A stretch of 32,571 bases of DNA from an uncultured Verrucomicrobiales bacterium (GCA_913058215.1 CAJXQE010000037.1:1-32571); one strand, 5' to 3'; shown: positions 9,933 through 19,993, numbered from the stretch's first letter. The notes: generated by a model not told the origin, from the sequence alone. Numbers and translations are program-made.

Positions 9933-10707
9933 AGTCCTTTTTCTGCCACCAGATCCAGAGCAGGAGAAGCGGCAGGAGAAAGTGAGGAGTTCTCTCCAGA
10001 AACTCCGGTATCCAGCGATTCAGAGTGCTGATTGCCGAATCTACCTGGAAGAATGCCCAGGGTCTGGCAAGGGCGGTAATGAAACCCCACAGCACCATGT
10101 AGATCAGCGCCGGAACTCTTGCGTATGGGAAAAAGATACAGATGGCGACGATGAAATCGACGATCCCGATGCTACGAAGAAGCTTCGCGGCAGCGATGAT
10201 ATTTTCAATTCCCAGGCAGTTCTGTACCAGCAAAACATAGTGTGCCGGTGTCTGATGATGAAGAATCCAGATGTGAGAAATGAAACCGTAAGCAAACAGC
10301 CCGTGACAAAAAAACGTCAGGCCGATACAGCGCTTCACCACTCCGTCAGTCTCCTTTGACCAGCCAGAGTCACTCCGAACCGCCATGAAGAGAAACATGG
10401 GAGCAAAGAACTGGGAGGCATGTTCCAGCAGTTGCCCGATACCGCGGCCGGAGTTGAGCCAGTTTGCCCAGGATATCCAGACGAGATTCAGGGTGCCCAG
10501 GACCAGCAAGGTCAGAAGGATCTTCCTGAAGCGAAGGGGGAGTAGGCTGGTGATAGCGAATACAGATAGAATCAAGCCCTGAACCAAATGCCAGGTCTCA
10601 CCGTAAGCCCGGCTGTGCAGATTTCCGTTGAACGATGTCCACGCGTAGGCTGCGAACACCATGAAACAGACTACGCGAAGCCAGAGAATGATTCGGTCAC
10701 GAAACAT
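9871..10707 (-). CDS. Multi-spanning membrane protein of unknown function
   Basis: This 278-residue protein is strongly hydrophobic, with about seven likely membrane segments (for example residues 6-23, 39-58, 63-82, 97-111, 127-147, two in 178-215, and 240-250). A His/Trp-rich motif WILHHQTPAHYVLL lies mid-protein. I do not recognise the family; it loosely resembles small DoxX-like or disulfide-type membrane proteins but no signature supports either. The tail (VSEGGKEQSDVPGSSS) overlaps the convergent sulfatase gene by 62 bases. It starts 30 bases after the end of the symporter gene upstream on the same strand, so the two may be co-transcribed. Confidence 0.75.
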   Translation of the reverse strand: MFRDRIILWLRVVCFMVFAAYAWTSFNGNLHSRAYGETWHLVQGLILSVFAITSLLPLRFRKILLTLLVLGTLNLVWISWANWLNSGRGIGQLLEHASQFFAPMFLFMAVRSDSGWSKETDGVVKRCIGLTFFCHGLFAYGFISHIWILHHQTPAHYVLLVQNCLGIENIIAAAKLLRSIGIVDFIVAICIFFPYARVPALIYMVLWGFITALARPWAFFQVDSAISTLNRWIPEFLERTPHFLLPLLLLWIWWQKKDFTTAVSEGGKEQSDVPGSSS

Positions 10708-10737
10708 GAAATGAGCTTGGAATGTTTTGCGCCAATA

Positions 10738-12486
10738 TCAGTCGTTTCCGCTTCCGCCTGAATCGATATCCTTCACATGAGAGAGGTAGTCGATCATTTC
10801 CCGCCTCACGACAGGAAGCAGGAAGTAGACTCCTATCAAGTTGGGAAGAACCATGGCAAACACGAGTGCGTCCGAGAGTTTCAGGATGTTCCCCAGTGTT
10901 GCTGAAGAACCGACAATGATCAGCAAGCAGAAGACCACTTTGTAAATGATCACGGGGATTTTAATTTTCTGTTCGTCCAGAAAGCTGAAGAGATAAATCA
11001 CTCCCTGCTCACCATAGTAAGACCAGGAGATCATCGTGGAGAAGGCAAACAGGACTACGGCAATGGCAAGGATGTAAGGGAACCATCCAATGACCGACTC
11101 GAAGGCCAGTGAGGTCACTCCGACACCGCCTTTTCCGGCAACGGACCCTTCGGCAACCCATCCGGTGACAGCGGTGGCTTCATGGTCGTCTCTCGATATT
11201 AAACCGATCACTTCCTTGAATCCGTCTTGCGATTCGCGGGTGTGAATATACTGCCCTTTCTCCAAAGCCTGAACGACCTCTGTAGATCCAGGGGCTGAAA
11301 CGAGATTGACACCATCGGCTGCGACTTCGGCGCTGACTTGCCAGGTGCCGGTGATAATGATGACTAAGGCGGTCAAGGTGCAGACGACGACCGTGTCGAT
11401 AAATGGTTCAAGGAGAGCAACGAACCCCTCGCTGGCTGGCTTGGTTGTCTTGACGGCCGAGTGGGCAATCGGGGCAGAACCCAGGCCGGCTTCGTTGGAG
11501 AAGGCGGCCCGTTTCACTCCCTGAATCAGAACTCCGATAAAACCACCTGCTGCGGCCTCAGGTCCAAAAGCGGATTTGAAAATCGTGGCGAAAGCAGGAA
11601 GGACTTCGCCAAGGTTGGATACGATGATAACCAGTGCAGCAATAGCGTAAATCCCACACATGAAGGGAACGAGAAACGCGGTAACCCGGGCAATCGAAAC
11701 GATGCCTCCAATGATCACCATCCCGACGAGAACTGCGAGAATGACGCCGAAGATCACTGGTGTATTCCCGGCCTCAGCTACGGTAGCGGGGAGGAAAGTG
11801 CTGCTGAACTGGCTGAATGCTTGATTCGATTGGAACATGTTCCCTGCTCCAAAAGCTCCGCCGATCACAAAAATTGCAAAAATAATCGCAAGAACGGCGC
11901 CGATCGGACCGGCCCCTATTTCCTTGAGTCCGTCCCGAAGGTAATACATTGCCCCGCCGCGAACTTTCCCGTGTTTGTCGAACTTCCGGTATTTCACCCC
12001 GAGGGTGCACTCAGCGAATTTGGTGGTCATTCCACAGAGCCCCATCAGGATCATCCATAGTGTAGCGCCTGGTCCTCCAATGCCGATCGCCACAGCGACG
12101 CCGGCAATATTACCAAGGCCAACGGTGGCAGACAAAGCCGCGCTCAGGGCCTGGAAGTGGGTGATTTCGCCGGGGGCATCCGGTTTCGTATATTTCAGCT
12201 TAGCTGTCCGCAGCGCCACTCCAAATCCTCGAAGATTGATAAACTTAAAATAAACCGTCAGGAAGATCGCGGTTACTGCCAGAATCACCAGGACGAGTGG
12301 GACCGTCATGCCCGTTTTAACTTCAGGTCCCCAGAAAACCCATTTGTCGGCAAAGTTGGCTACCGGCTCGACACCATTGTCGATCGACTCCGCCATTGTC
12401 GGCTTCGATTCTGTCTCCTGCGCAATACCGTGCGTCACTGATAAAATGAGAATGAGGACGGGTAAAAAGTGGCGAAAAAATGTCAT
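10738..12486 (-). CDS. Alanine/glycine:cation symporter (AGCS family)
   Basis: A 582-residue inner-membrane transporter that takes up alanine or glycine with Na+ or H+. Family hallmarks include ALSATVGLGNIAGVAVAIGIGGPGA, KFAECTLGVKYR and NEAGLGSAPIAHSA. Two features are unusual. A cleavable-looking signal peptide and about 35 polar residues precede the first transporter helix. A hydrophilic insert of some 60-75 residues (about 381-458) sits where most members have a short loop. ATG 12486 is chosen over TTG 12513. A promoter-like pair lies 17 bases upstream. The downstream unknown membrane protein may be in the same operon. Confidence 0.93.
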   Translation of the reverse strand: MTFFRHFLPVLILILSVTHGIAQETESKPTMAESIDNGVEPVANFADKWVFWGPEVKTGMTVPLVLVILAVTAIFLTVYFKFINLRGFGVALRTAKLKYTKPDAPGEITHFQALSAALSATVGLGNIAGVAVAIGIGGPGATLWMILMGLCGMTTKFAECTLGVKYRKFDKHGKVRGGAMYYLRDGLKEIGAGPIGAVLAIIFAIFVIGGAFGAGNMFQSNQAFSQFSSTFLPATVAEAGNTPVIFGVILAVLVGMVIIGGIVSIARVTAFLVPFMCGIYAIAALVIIVSNLGEVLPAFATIFKSAFGPEAAAGGFIGVLIQGVKRAAFSNEAGLGSAPIAHSAVKTTKPASEGFVALLEPFIDTVVVCTLTALVIIITGTWQVSAEVAADGVNLVSAPGSTEVVQALEKGQYIHTRESQDGFKEVIGLISRDDHEATAVTGWVAEGSVAGKGGVGVTSLAFESVIGWFPYILAIAVVLFAFSTMISWSYYGEQGVIYLFSFLDEQKIKIPVIIYKVVFCLLIIVGSSATLGNILKLSDALVFAMVLPNLIGVYFLLPVVRREMIDYLSHVKDIDSGGSGND

Positions 12487-12502
12487 ATCGGTGGTGAGAT
12501 GG

Positions 12503-12532
12503 ATGTTAAGCAATCCAAATCAATATTGGCAA
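12503..12532 (-). promoter_or_regulatory. Candidate promoter of the AGCS symporter
   Basis: On the minus strand TTGCCA (12532-12527) is followed after 18 bases by TAACAT (12508-12503), 16 bases before the symporter ATG at 12486. The boxes are moderate matches to the housekeeping consensus and the position is sensible. Confidence 0.4.
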
Positions 12533-12652
12533 ACCCTAATTCCTGCGATGAAATCATTGGAGAATCCAGAGATTTCTGGTAAATCCCTTCATATTTCACA
12601 ATCTGCGCGATATCCCTTTGCCAATTGCTGACGTATTGCTTAAGAAACCGTA

Positions 12653-13399
12653 ATGAATTCGCTTGGAAAATCTCTGTGCCGCTTTTGGCATTCCTCCATC
12701 GGTAAAAAAATCGTGGTCGCTCTGACTGGCGCGATGCTGATTCTTTTTCTCCTGGGACACGTTGTTGGTAATTTGCTCGTATTCGCCGGACGCGAAGCGA
12801 TGAATGACTACGCCGAGTTCCTCCTTCACATGATGCACGGCACCGGGATCTGGGTGGCAAGGATCGGATTGCTGGTCGCGCTTGTTCTGCACATTGTAGC
12901 GACAGTGTCATTGGTTCGGCAAAACCGGGCAGCTCGTGATGTCGATTATTCCTGTAAAGAAACGGTTCAGGCTTCGAAGAGTTCCCGAATCATGATCTGG
13001 AGCGGACTGACGGTTCTGGCTTTTGTCATTTTTCACATTCTCCATTTTACCGTTCGAGTCGATTCCGGCCTGGCCAATCTTCACGATCCGGCAAATCCTG
13101 ATCGCCACGATACTTTTGGAATGGTGGTTGCCGGATTTCAGAATCCACTGGTGGTTCTTTTCTACATCGTCGGCATTTCTCTCCTCTGTTCGCATTTGAG
13201 TCACGGGATTGCTTCTGTTTTTCAAACATTGGGATGGCGCAGCAAGAAAGTCGCCGGTCCTGAGAAGAAATTGGGATGGGCTATTGCCATTCTCTTGTGG
13301 CTGGGATTTCTTTCTATTCCTGTGGCGACAATGATGGGCTGCCTGGGAGACCCGCCGAAAATTCACGCAGCCGTGGAAGAACCCGCCAAAGCTGAGTAA
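12653..13399 (+). CDS. sdhC: Succinate dehydrogenase cytochrome b subunit
   Basis: The 248-residue membrane anchor of succinate dehydrogenase (complex II), passing electrons to quinone. It is the single-polypeptide, five-helix type (cytochrome b558) found in Bacteroidetes, epsilonproteobacteria and PVC bacteria, not the SdhC/SdhD pair. Helices and candidate haem ligands are visible: GHVVGNLLVF (H36), HMMHGTG (H59, H62), LLVALVLHIVATVSL (H80), VIFHILHFTVR, and ISLLCSHLSHGIASVFQ near the end. It leads the order sdhC-sdhA-sdhB on one strand, and there is no SdhD, consistent with the type. The start at ATG 12653 has only a weak upstream purine stretch. Confidence 0.95.
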   Translation: MNSLGKSLCRFWHSSIGKKIVVALTGAMLILFLLGHVVGNLLVFAGREAMNDYAEFLLHMMHGTGIWVARIGLLVALVLHIVATVSLVRQNRAARDVDYSCKETVQASKSSRIMIWSGLTVLAFVIFHILHFTVRVDSGLANLHDPANPDRHDTFGMVVAGFQNPLVVLFYIVGISLLCSHLSHGIASVFQTLGWRSKKVAGPEKKLGWAIAILLWLGFLSIPVATMMGCLGDPPKIHAAVEEPAKAE

Positions 13400-13437
13400 G
13401 CAGACCGAATACTCGAAACCTTTAAAAATTTCCTGAC

Positions 13438-15420
13438 ATGTCATCCAACGGTTCTCTCGACTCCGCCATTCCTCCGGGACCACTTGCTGAAAAGTGGACA
13501 AACTACCAGGCGAAAGCCAAACTGATTAATCCGGCCAACAAGCGGAAGTTCAATATCATTGTGATCGGATCCGGTCTCGCCGGTGGTTCTGCCGCGGCAA
13601 CCCTTTCGGAACTCGGCTACAACGTGAAATGCTTTTGCTATCAGGACAGTCCACGCCGGGCTCACTCGATTGCTGCTCAAGGTGGGATCAATGCAGCGAA
13701 AAACTACCAGAACGACGGGGATTCTGTCTGGCGCCTCTTTTACGACACGATCAAAGGCGGCGACTTTCGTTCCCGCGAAGCAAACGTGCACCGCTTGGCG
13801 GAAGTCAGCACGAACATCATTGATCAGTGCGTTGCTCAGGGAGTTCCTTTTGCCCGTGAGTATGGTGGATTGTTAGCCAACCGCTCATTCGGTGGAGCGC
13901 AGGTGAGTCGAACGTTTTATGCGGCAGGTCAGACAGGGCAGCAGCTCTTGATCGGTTGTTACCAGGCTCTTGAGAAAGAGATCAAAAAAGGGGGCGTCAC
14001 CATGTATCCCCGGACGGAAATGCTCGACCTCGTCAAAGTCGATGGCCATGCGAAGGGAATCGTTGTCCGCGATCTTACGACTGGTGAAGTTTCGAGTCAT
14101 GCAGCTGACTGTGTGATCATGGCTACCGGTGGATACGGCAACGTATTTTATCTTTCCACCAATGCGATGGGCTGCAATGTCATGGCGGCTTTCCGAGCAC
14201 ACAAACGCGGTGCCTACTTCGCCAACCCTTGTTACACGCAGATTCACCCGACCTGTATTCCGGTGAGTGGCGACTACCAATCCAAGTTGACTTTAATGTC
14301 GGAGTCGCTGCGAAATGACGGCAGGATCTGGGTTCCGAAGTCCAAAGAAACCGCCGCCAAAATCCGCGAAGGGAAGCTGAGCGGAAATGACGTTCCCGAT
14401 GAGGAGCGCGATTACTACTTGGAGCGGAAATATCCATCCTTCGGCAACCTGGCTCCGCGCGACATTTCTTCACGCTCTGCCAAAGAAGCCTGCGATGAGG
14501 GAAGGGGAGTTGCCTCGACTGGACTCGGTGTTTTCCTCGATTTCCGCGATGCGATTGCGCGGCTCGGTGAAGACACAATTCGCTCCCGCTACGGAAACCT
14601 TTTCCAGATGTATGAGAAAATCAGTGGAGACAATCCTTACAAGTCTCCAATGATGATTTACCCGGCCGTCCATTACACCATGGGCGGACTCTGGGTGGAC
14701 TACAATCTTCAGTCGAACCTCAAGGGACTTCACGTTCTCGGTGAAGCCAACTTCTCGGATCACGGAGCGAACCGCCTCGGCGCGAGCGCATTGATGCAGG
14801 GACTGGCTGACGGCTATTTTGTAATTCCATCGACACTTCCATCTTACCTTGCCGAAGTGACGCCGGGCAGTGTGACCACTGATGCTCCCGAATTCGCTCA
14901 GGCAGAGGCCGAGGTGAACGAACGCATCGAAAAGCTGATGAGTATCAATGGAACCCGAACGGTCGACAGCTTTCACCGTGAACTGGGTTTGCTAGTCTGG
15001 GACAAATGCGGGATGGCGCGCAGTGAGGAAGGTCTCAAGGAGGCTCTTGAGAAAATCCCGGCAATTCGCGAAGCGTTTTGGAGCGATGTCAGGATCCCCG
15101 GCAAAGCGGATGGGCTCAATATGGAATTGGAAAAAGCCGGTCGTGTTGCTGACTTTATCGACTTCGCAGAGCTAATGTGTCATGACGCACTGGATCGGGC
15201 TGAGAGTTGCGGTGGTCACTTCCGGGTCGAGCATCAGTTCACTCCTGAAGACGAAGCCGTCCAAAGCGGATTCACTAACGATGGAGAAGCCAAGCGTCAC
15301 GATGACGACTTTTGCTACGTCGCAGCCTGGGGTTACAAGGGGCCCGGTGAAAAGCCGGATCTTCACAAAGAGGAACTCGATTTTGAGAGCGTGGAACTTT
15401 CGGTGAGGAGTTACAAGTAA
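13438..15420 (+). CDS. sdhA: Succinate dehydrogenase flavoprotein subunit
   Basis: The 660-residue catalytic subunit oxidises succinate to fumarate using covalently bound FAD. The dinucleotide-binding motif [19 protein letters not shown] is at residues 42-60 and the flavinylated histidine is H76 in [27 protein letters not shown] and [21 protein letters not shown] are the substrate- and FAD-binding stretches typical of the b558-type enzyme. The length fits the family. It begins 38 bases after sdhC and is followed 41 bases later by sdhB, so the three form one operon feeding the TCA cycle and respiratory chain. Confidence 0.97.
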   Translation: MSSNGSLDSAIPPGPLAEKWTNYQAKAKLINPANKRKFNIIVIGSGLAGGSAAATLSELGYNVKCFCYQDSPRRAHSIAAQGGINAAKNYQNDGDSVWRLFYDTIKGGDFRSREANVHRLAEVSTNIIDQCVAQGVPFAREYGGLLANRSFGGAQVSRTFYAAGQTGQQLLIGCYQALEKEIKKGGVTMYPRTEMLDLVKVDGHAKGIVVRDLTTGEVSSHAADCVIMATGGYGNVFYLSTNAMGCNVMAAFRAHKRGAYFANPCYTQIHPTCIPVSGDYQSKLTLMSESLRNDGRIWVPKSKETAAKIREGKLSGNDVPDEERDYYLERKYPSFGNLAPRDISSRSAKEACDEGRGVASTGLGVFLDFRDAIARLGEDTIRSRYGNLFQMYEKISGDNPYKSPMMIYPAVHYTMGGLWVDYNLQSNLKGLHVLGEANFSDHGANRLGASALMQGLADGYFVIPSTLPSYLAEVTPGSVTTDAPEFAQAEAEVNERIEKLMSINGTRTVDSFHRELGLLVWDKCGMARSEEGLKEALEKIPAIREAFWSDVRIPGKADGLNMELEKAGRVADFIDFAELMCHDALDRAESCGGHFRVEHQFTPEDEAVQSGFTNDGEAKRHDDDFCYVAAWGYKGPGEKPDLHKEELDFESVELSVRSYK

Positions 15421-15461
15421 GAGGGATCGACCCGAATCTGAAATCTAATTTTTTGATCAGT

Positions 15462-16214
15462 ATGAATTTAACACTCAAAGTCTGGCGTCAGGAGAGTCCT
15501 AATGACAAGGGCAATATCGAAACCTACGAGGCAAAGGATATTCCTGCCGAAGCATCTTTTCTCGAGATGCTTGATATCGTAAACGAGGAGATCATCGTTG
15601 CCGGTGGCGATCCTATTCATTTCGATCACGATTGCCGCGAAGGAATTTGCGGGGCTTGTTCGCTGACGATTAACGGTGTTCCTCACAGTAAAGAGAACGG
15701 CATCACTACCTGCCAGGTTCACATGCGGAAATTCCGCGACGGAGACACGATCTGGATCGAGCCTTTCCGCGCCCGTGCTTTTCCAATTGTAAAAGATCTG
15801 GTGACCGACCGTGCTTCTTTTGACCGGATCATTGCTTCCGGTGGTTACATTTCTGTGAGAACCGGGTCGGCCGTTGACGCCAATTCCCTCCCGGTTAATT
15901 TCGAGGATGCCTCGGAATCTTTCAATGCTGCAGCCTGTATTGGTTGCGGAGCCTGTGTCGCGGCCTGTAAAAATGCCAGTGCGATGCTCTTTGTTGGAGC
16001 GAAGGCGGCCCACCTCAATCTCCTTCCACAAGGAGAGCCGGAAAAGGACAAGCGCGTTCTCGGAATGGTTCGCCAAATGGATGCCGAAGGTTTTGGTAAC
16101 TGCACCAATCAGTATGAGTGCGAAGCTGTTTGCCCGAAAGAGATCAGCACTGATGTCATAGCAAAACTCAATCGCGACTACGCTACGGCAGCGACCCGCG
16201 AGGCAGTGGAGTGA
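15462..16214 (+). CDS. sdhB: Succinate dehydrogenase iron-sulfur subunit
   Basis: A 250-residue subunit that relays electrons from FAD to the membrane anchor. All three cluster motifs are intact: [2Fe-2S] at C58, C63, C66 and C84 (CREGICGAC...C), [4Fe-4S] at C159, C162, C165 and C169 ([11 protein letters not shown]), and the third cluster at C214, C220 and C224 ([12 protein letters not shown]). In the third, the C-x5-C spacing with C-x3-C fits the [3Fe-4S] site. ATG 15462 is preferred over an in-frame TTG three codons earlier. It is the last gene of the sdhCAB operon, and a convergent acetyltransferase gene ends 53 bases downstream. Confidence 0.97.
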   Translation: MNLTLKVWRQESPNDKGNIETYEAKDIPAEASFLEMLDIVNEEIIVAGGDPIHFDHDCREGICGACSLTINGVPHSKENGITTCQVHMRKFRDGDTIWIEPFRARAFPIVKDLVTDRASFDRIIASGGYISVRTGSAVDANSLPVNFEDASESFNAAACIGCGACVAACKNASAMLFVGAKAAHLNLLPQGEPEKDKRVLGMVRQMDAEGFGNCTNQYECEAVCPKEISTDVIAKLNRDYATAATREAVE

Positions 16215-16267
16215 TCCGCACATCCCGAAAGGGAAGTTTCACGCGGCTGAGGATTTTGCTTATCCCG

Positions 16268-16726
16268 CTACAAGTCCAGAACCATTGATAAGTCACAGCG
16301 GGGTGACTGGTGGGGGCCTTCAAACGGGGAAAAACCAAATGCAGTGTAGAGATTCTTCGCTTCGACCAAAGCGTCTGCGGTCTCCAGCCAGATCCTCTTG
16401 TAGCCGAGTTTTCTGGCTTCATCAATCGCATGGCTGAACAGACGCTTGCCGTTCCCATGGCCCCTGGCGGTTTTGGAAAGATACATCTTCCGAAGTTCGC
16501 AAAGCTCATCTTCTGTTCGGTGAACAGCAACTGTCCCGACAATTTCGTTCTCTTCGTTGACCAGGACGTCAAATATTCCGCCGTTTTGAAAATAGATGGA
16601 CTCGATATCTGCCAGGTCGGAATCCGTTGATTCGGGGGAAGGCTTCAAGCCGTACGACTCCAGAATCGGAAAGATCAATCCCTCGATTGACTTGCGATCA
16701 GCATTGTTAGCATTCCGAAATCTCAT
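16268..16726 (-). CDS. GNAT family N-acetyltransferase
   Basis: The 152-residue protein has the GNAT fold elements: FDVLVNEENEIVGTVAVHR (strand pair), ELRKMYLSKTARGHGNGKRLFSHA with the acetyl-CoA loop RGHGNGK, and KRIWLETADALVEAKNLYTAFGFSP at the end. It would transfer an acetyl group from acetyl-CoA to an amine; the acceptor cannot be told. ATG 16726 is supported by a strong AAGGAG eight bases upstream, while an in-frame TTG at 16744 lies before that site. The gene is alone on its strand, convergent with sdhB. Confidence 0.88.
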   Translation of the reverse strand: MRFRNANNADRKSIEGLIFPILESYGLKPSPESTDSDLADIESIYFQNGGIFDVLVNEENEIVGTVAVHRTEDELCELRKMYLSKTARGHGNGKRLFSHAIDEARKLGYKRIWLETADALVEAKNLYTAFGFSPFEGPHQSPRCDLSMVLDL

Positions 16727-16734
16727 TGTGCAGA

Positions 16735-16740
16735 CTCCTT
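16735..16740 (-). promoter_or_regulatory. Strong Shine-Dalgarno of the GNAT gene
   Basis: The minus strand reads AAGGAG, eight bases before ATG 16726. It fixes the start of the acetyltransferase and is notable because nearly all other genes here lack a clear Shine-Dalgarno. Confidence 0.75.
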
Positions 16741-16903
16741 TCAAAGCAGGAGGGATGTCGCAATGTAATACCTATTTTCAATCATATACCAGAAGCATAT
16801 GAAAAAAATCTGTAGCGCGAACGGAATTGTCTTTGCCCCCTAAGATTCCTGCGACTTTACCAGAGTTACTATGGGAGGAAGGGACGGGATCAACTCCTTT
16901 TGA

Positions 16904-19900
16904 TCACTGCCCGGTAAATTTCCGTAGCACTTCAATTGCGGGAGCTCCTTTTGCTGATTCGATTCTCTCCAGAAGGATTTCGGGCGATGCCAGCATCGGA
17001 AGTTCATCCCGTTTGAACGGAGACCCTGATTTCAGCTCTTCTTCAACAGCACCAGGAATCCGGTTCAGTAATTCATCGAGTGATCTCAAATAATAAGTTC
17101 CGGTCTTGGAAGAAGGTGATAGCGGAATGTTGGTCCGATAGTGATTGCTCCAGCCAGTCCAGACAAAATTCTTTTCGAGATCGGCGGGACTTGCTCCCTG
17201 GAGTTCGAGGATAGAATTGGATGTATCAATGACGCAGTTGCTTGGGCTGAAAGCGAATTGGTGAAGAGCGCTGCTTGGAAACTTTGTCCCCAGATTCCTG
17301 GTGAAGACCGTGCTGCGGCGAAGTGAAAATTCAATCGGGTCAGACCCTTCTCTCCAACGCAGAAGAAACAGATTATTCCCCGAGACAAAACACTCCTCCA
17401 TTTTCACCCTGGAAACTCCGACTTTTTCGTCCATTTGAACAAGGTTTACAGCAGTTCCTGTTTTGAAGAGACAATCCCGAATCCTTGCCTCTTTTACGTC
17501 AGTCAGACTCAGCGCCGCACCTCTCGGTTCTCCGCCGGGCCCCGACTCATAGGATTCGAAATGACAATTCTCTACAACAACTTCTTCAATGGCTCCTTTG
17601 AAGCCAAGCATCGGAAGAGTCGAAGAAGGGGAGTAGAATCTCGCAAATCTCAAGCCGGAAACTTTAGCTGGATAGAAAAAGAAGATCGCGTGCGTTTCAG
17701 GGATCAAGGGAACCAGGGTCGGGCGTGTTCCAGGTGCATTCCTGATCGTGATACCAGACTTGTCCTTCACGAGAAGTTCGGGGCTACCCAGGTAGTGCCA
17801 GCCCGAAAGAAGAATTGTGCCGCCGGGTTCCACTGCATCAACCGCTTCTTTGATGGTATCGAACCTTTCTTCTGTCTTCTGAACGAGGGCGTAAGTCTCC
17901 TCATTGGATTGCAAAATCTCAAGGGGCAGCCGACCGTTGTTGGTTCCGGCAGGTCCTACGAGGATCTCATTTTTGCTCGTCGGAAATTGATCTCCGGTCG
18001 TCTCCCAGGAAACCGCATTTTTGAGAAGCGAGGGATGTTTGCCCTGAAACCAGAGTAAAGCATCCCGGGGACGAAAGGTGTTGCCGCCTCCGCTTACGGC
18101 AACTTTGTCAGAACCTGGATTGACCGGTCCCCGCAAAAACGTCTCCCCATCAAAGGTAAGGTGATCGCATACAATTTGAGTCAGTTTTTCGCCGCCCGAC
18201 CATGAGGAAACATCGATCCCGTAGAGTGCTTCCATCCTTGAATTCCGAATGGAAAGTCTGTTTTCATTTCCTTTTAAATTCAGCGCGCTACTATGCTTCA
18301 CAAAGAAACGGCAGTTATTAATTTTCGCATCGACGATATTCTTTAGCTCTACAGTTCTCGGGGTGAATTCCCCGTAGTGAACCTTTCTCGTTTCCAGGTG
18401 AGCAAACTCGCAGTCATCCATTTCGAGGGTCGTCCCATTCATGATTACGATCCCTTCGCCGTCCCGTTTCGGATTCAATCGAAAGTCGAGGCCACTCAGC
18501 CGTAAAGGGGAATAGCTGACGATACCGGGCGCGCCGGCAATCTGGGTGGTTAACACGGGGCGCGCACCTTTCAGGGAAGGCTGCAAAGTCAGCGGTTTTC
18601 CGGCGGGAATCTGAAGATTGTCCACCGAGATAGTCTCCTTGGCGGGCAGCATAATGATTCCCCCGGGATCAGCAGCTGCGACAGCGTCTGCGAGGGTGGA
18701 ATACGCTCCCAGTTTTCCAAGGATGTTAAAAGATTGTTCATGCCGAACTGCCAGCGCCCGGTTAACAAGTCTTTGAACCGGAGCAGTCTGAAGAAGTAAG
18801 AAGAGGGCCAAGGCAAGCGCACAACTTACCAAGGTGAAGATCAAGGCACTCTTCCTCCGCCGCGCTGTTCTTTTCGGCCGGGGGGAAAACTCATCCTCAA
18901 TTGCATGGACTACCAGATCCGCAGTTGCCGGGCGGTCCAATGGATCGTGCGCAATAAGGTTAGTCAGCAGCCTGCAAAAGTATCGGGGAAACATTCGCCC
19001 TGCGAACTCAATCTTTGTTTTCCCATCGGTCGCCAGCTCACCAAGAACAGATGCTGTGGTCCCTCCGGTCCGGAGAGCCCTGCCGCTTGCACAGCGGTAG
19101 AGAACTGCCCCCAGAGAATAGAGATCGCTTCGACCATCAAGGGTGGCTCCAGCAGCCTGCTCTGGAGACATGTATTTGGGTGTGCCTGCGATGGAACCTG
19201 CATAGGTTAATGAAGGATCGTCTTTACTCAATGCGATGCCGAAATCGCAAACCCAGATCTGCCCATTCTCCTCATCGAAAAGAATATTTCCCGGTTTGAT
19301 GTCACGGTGAACGATTCCATTCTCATGGGATACTTTCAGTGCCGATGCCACTTGAACCGTGATCGACTTAAGGGATTCAAGATCGAAGGTCTCGCCTTGA
19401 TCCAGCTTCTCTTGCAAAGTGCCTCCCGGGGCGAAACGCATCGCAAAGTAGGGGATGGCTTCGTCATAGACTCCGTAGATTGGGAGAATGTTATCGTGCT
19501 CCAACTTTGCGGACGCACGCGCCTCGCGAAGGAAGCGCTTCCGCGCGGTGGCGTTGGCAGAAAGCTCAGGCGACAAAACCTTTATCGCAGCAAGTCTGTC
19601 GAGTTCGGGATCCCGGGCCTTGAAGACGATACCCATTCCGCCCATGGCAATAAGCTCAATCACTTCATAGTCGCCTATCATCCCGAGGATAGAATCGTCT
19701 CCTTCGACAGGGGTGAGCACTTCCCTCCACGAATCCTCGCCAGGAGAGGCGCTCTCAGGTAGCGGAGTGCCGGAGACCCGGTCAATCAGAGCTGTCAGCG
19801 TTGGGTCGCCGGAGCGGGAGGAAATCTCAGCTAAATCGGCGAACTCTTCTTCTTCTGACGTCGAGGCATCAGGGAGGAAATCGGGATTCGCATCCAGCCA

Positions 19901-19987
19901 CAGCTCCAGATCAGAACTCTCCTCCGAAGAGAGGCTCCCAGAGAGCCATGCATCGATAACGATGTCGTCGGGCGGGGACTGCAGCAT
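16904..19987 (-). CDS. Hanks-type Ser/Thr kinase with extracytoplasmic beta-helix regions
   Basis: A 1027-residue receptor-like kinase. Residues 1-100 are acidic (DIVIDAWLSGSLSSEESSDLELWL, as in PVC regulators). The kinase domain spans about 105-370 with Gly-loop AMGGMGIVFKA, ATP lysine K136, HRDIKPGN (D229, N234), DFG (D248) and GTPKYMSPEQ; all catalytic residues are present. One transmembrane helix follows at about 381-400. The remaining 600 residues outside the cytoplasm look like two right-handed beta-helix units, each beginning with a matching motif: STLADAVAAADPGGIIML (430-447) and DTIKEAVDAVEPGGTILLSG (710-729). The sigma-factor gene ends 36 bases upstream. A perfect TATAAT lies six bases before ATG, so the kinase may also have its own leaderless promoter. 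The ligand is unknown. Confidence 0.92.
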   Translation of the reverse strand: MLQSPPDDIVIDAWLSGSLSSEESSDLELWLDANPDFLPDASTSEEEEFADLAEISSRSGDPTLTALIDRVSGTPLPESASPGEDSWREVLTPVEGDDSILGMIGDYEVIELIAMGGMGIVFKARDPELDRLAAIKVLSPELSANATARKRFLREARASAKLEHDNILPIYGVYDEAIPYFAMRFAPGGTLQEKLDQGETFDLESLKSITVQVASALKVSHENGIVHRDIKPGNILFDEENGQIWVCDFGIALSKDDPSLTYAGSIAGTPKYMSPEQAAGATLDGRSDLYSLGAVLYRCASGRALRTGGTTASVLGELATDGKTKIEFAGRMFPRYFCRLLTNLIAHDPLDRPATADLVVHAIEDEFSPRPKRTARRRKSALIFTLVSCALALALFLLLQTAPVQRLVNRALAVRHEQSFNILGKLGAYSTLADAVAAADPGGIIMLPAKETISVDNLQIPAGKPLTLQPSLKGARPVLTTQIAGAPGIVSYSPLRLSGLDFRLNPKRDGEGIVIMNGTTLEMDDCEFAHLETRKVHYGEFTPRTVELKNIVDAKINNCRFFVKHSSALNLKGNENRLSIRNSRMEALYGIDVSSWSGGEKLTQIVCDHLTFDGETFLRGPVNPGSDKVAVSGGGNTFRPRDALLWFQGKHPSLLKNAVSWETTGDQFPTSKNEILVGPAGTNNGRLPLEILQSNEETYALVQKTEERFDTIKEAVDAVEPGGTILLSGWHYLGSPELLVKDKSGITIRNAPGTRPTLVPLIPETHAIFFFYPAKVSGLRFARFYSPSSTLPMLGFKGAIEEVVVENCHFESYESGPGGEPRGAALSLTDVKEARIRDCLFKTGTAVNLVQMDEKVGVSRVKMEECFVSGNNLFLLRWREGSDPIEFSLRRSTVFTRNLGTKFPSSALHQFAFSPSNCVIDTSNSILELQGASPADLEKNFVWTGWSNHYRTNIPLSPSSKTGTYYLRSLDELLNRIPGAVEEELKSGSPFKRDELPMLASPEILLERIESAKGAPAIEVLRKFTGQ

Positions 19988-19993
19988 TTCAAA

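Noticed and set aside
12565-12578. Inverted repeat CCAGA-gatt-TCTGG between the symporter and sdhC
   Set aside because: A single short palindrome with no second copy or known operator match; could be chance.
16215-16267. Short hairpin TCCC-gaaa-GGGA between sdhB and the acetyltransferase
   Set aside because: Four pairs and no T-tract; not enough for a terminator call.
17435-18058. 207-codon plus-strand frame inside the kinase gene
   Set aside because: Antisense shadow; the kinase frame is continuous and has clear domains.
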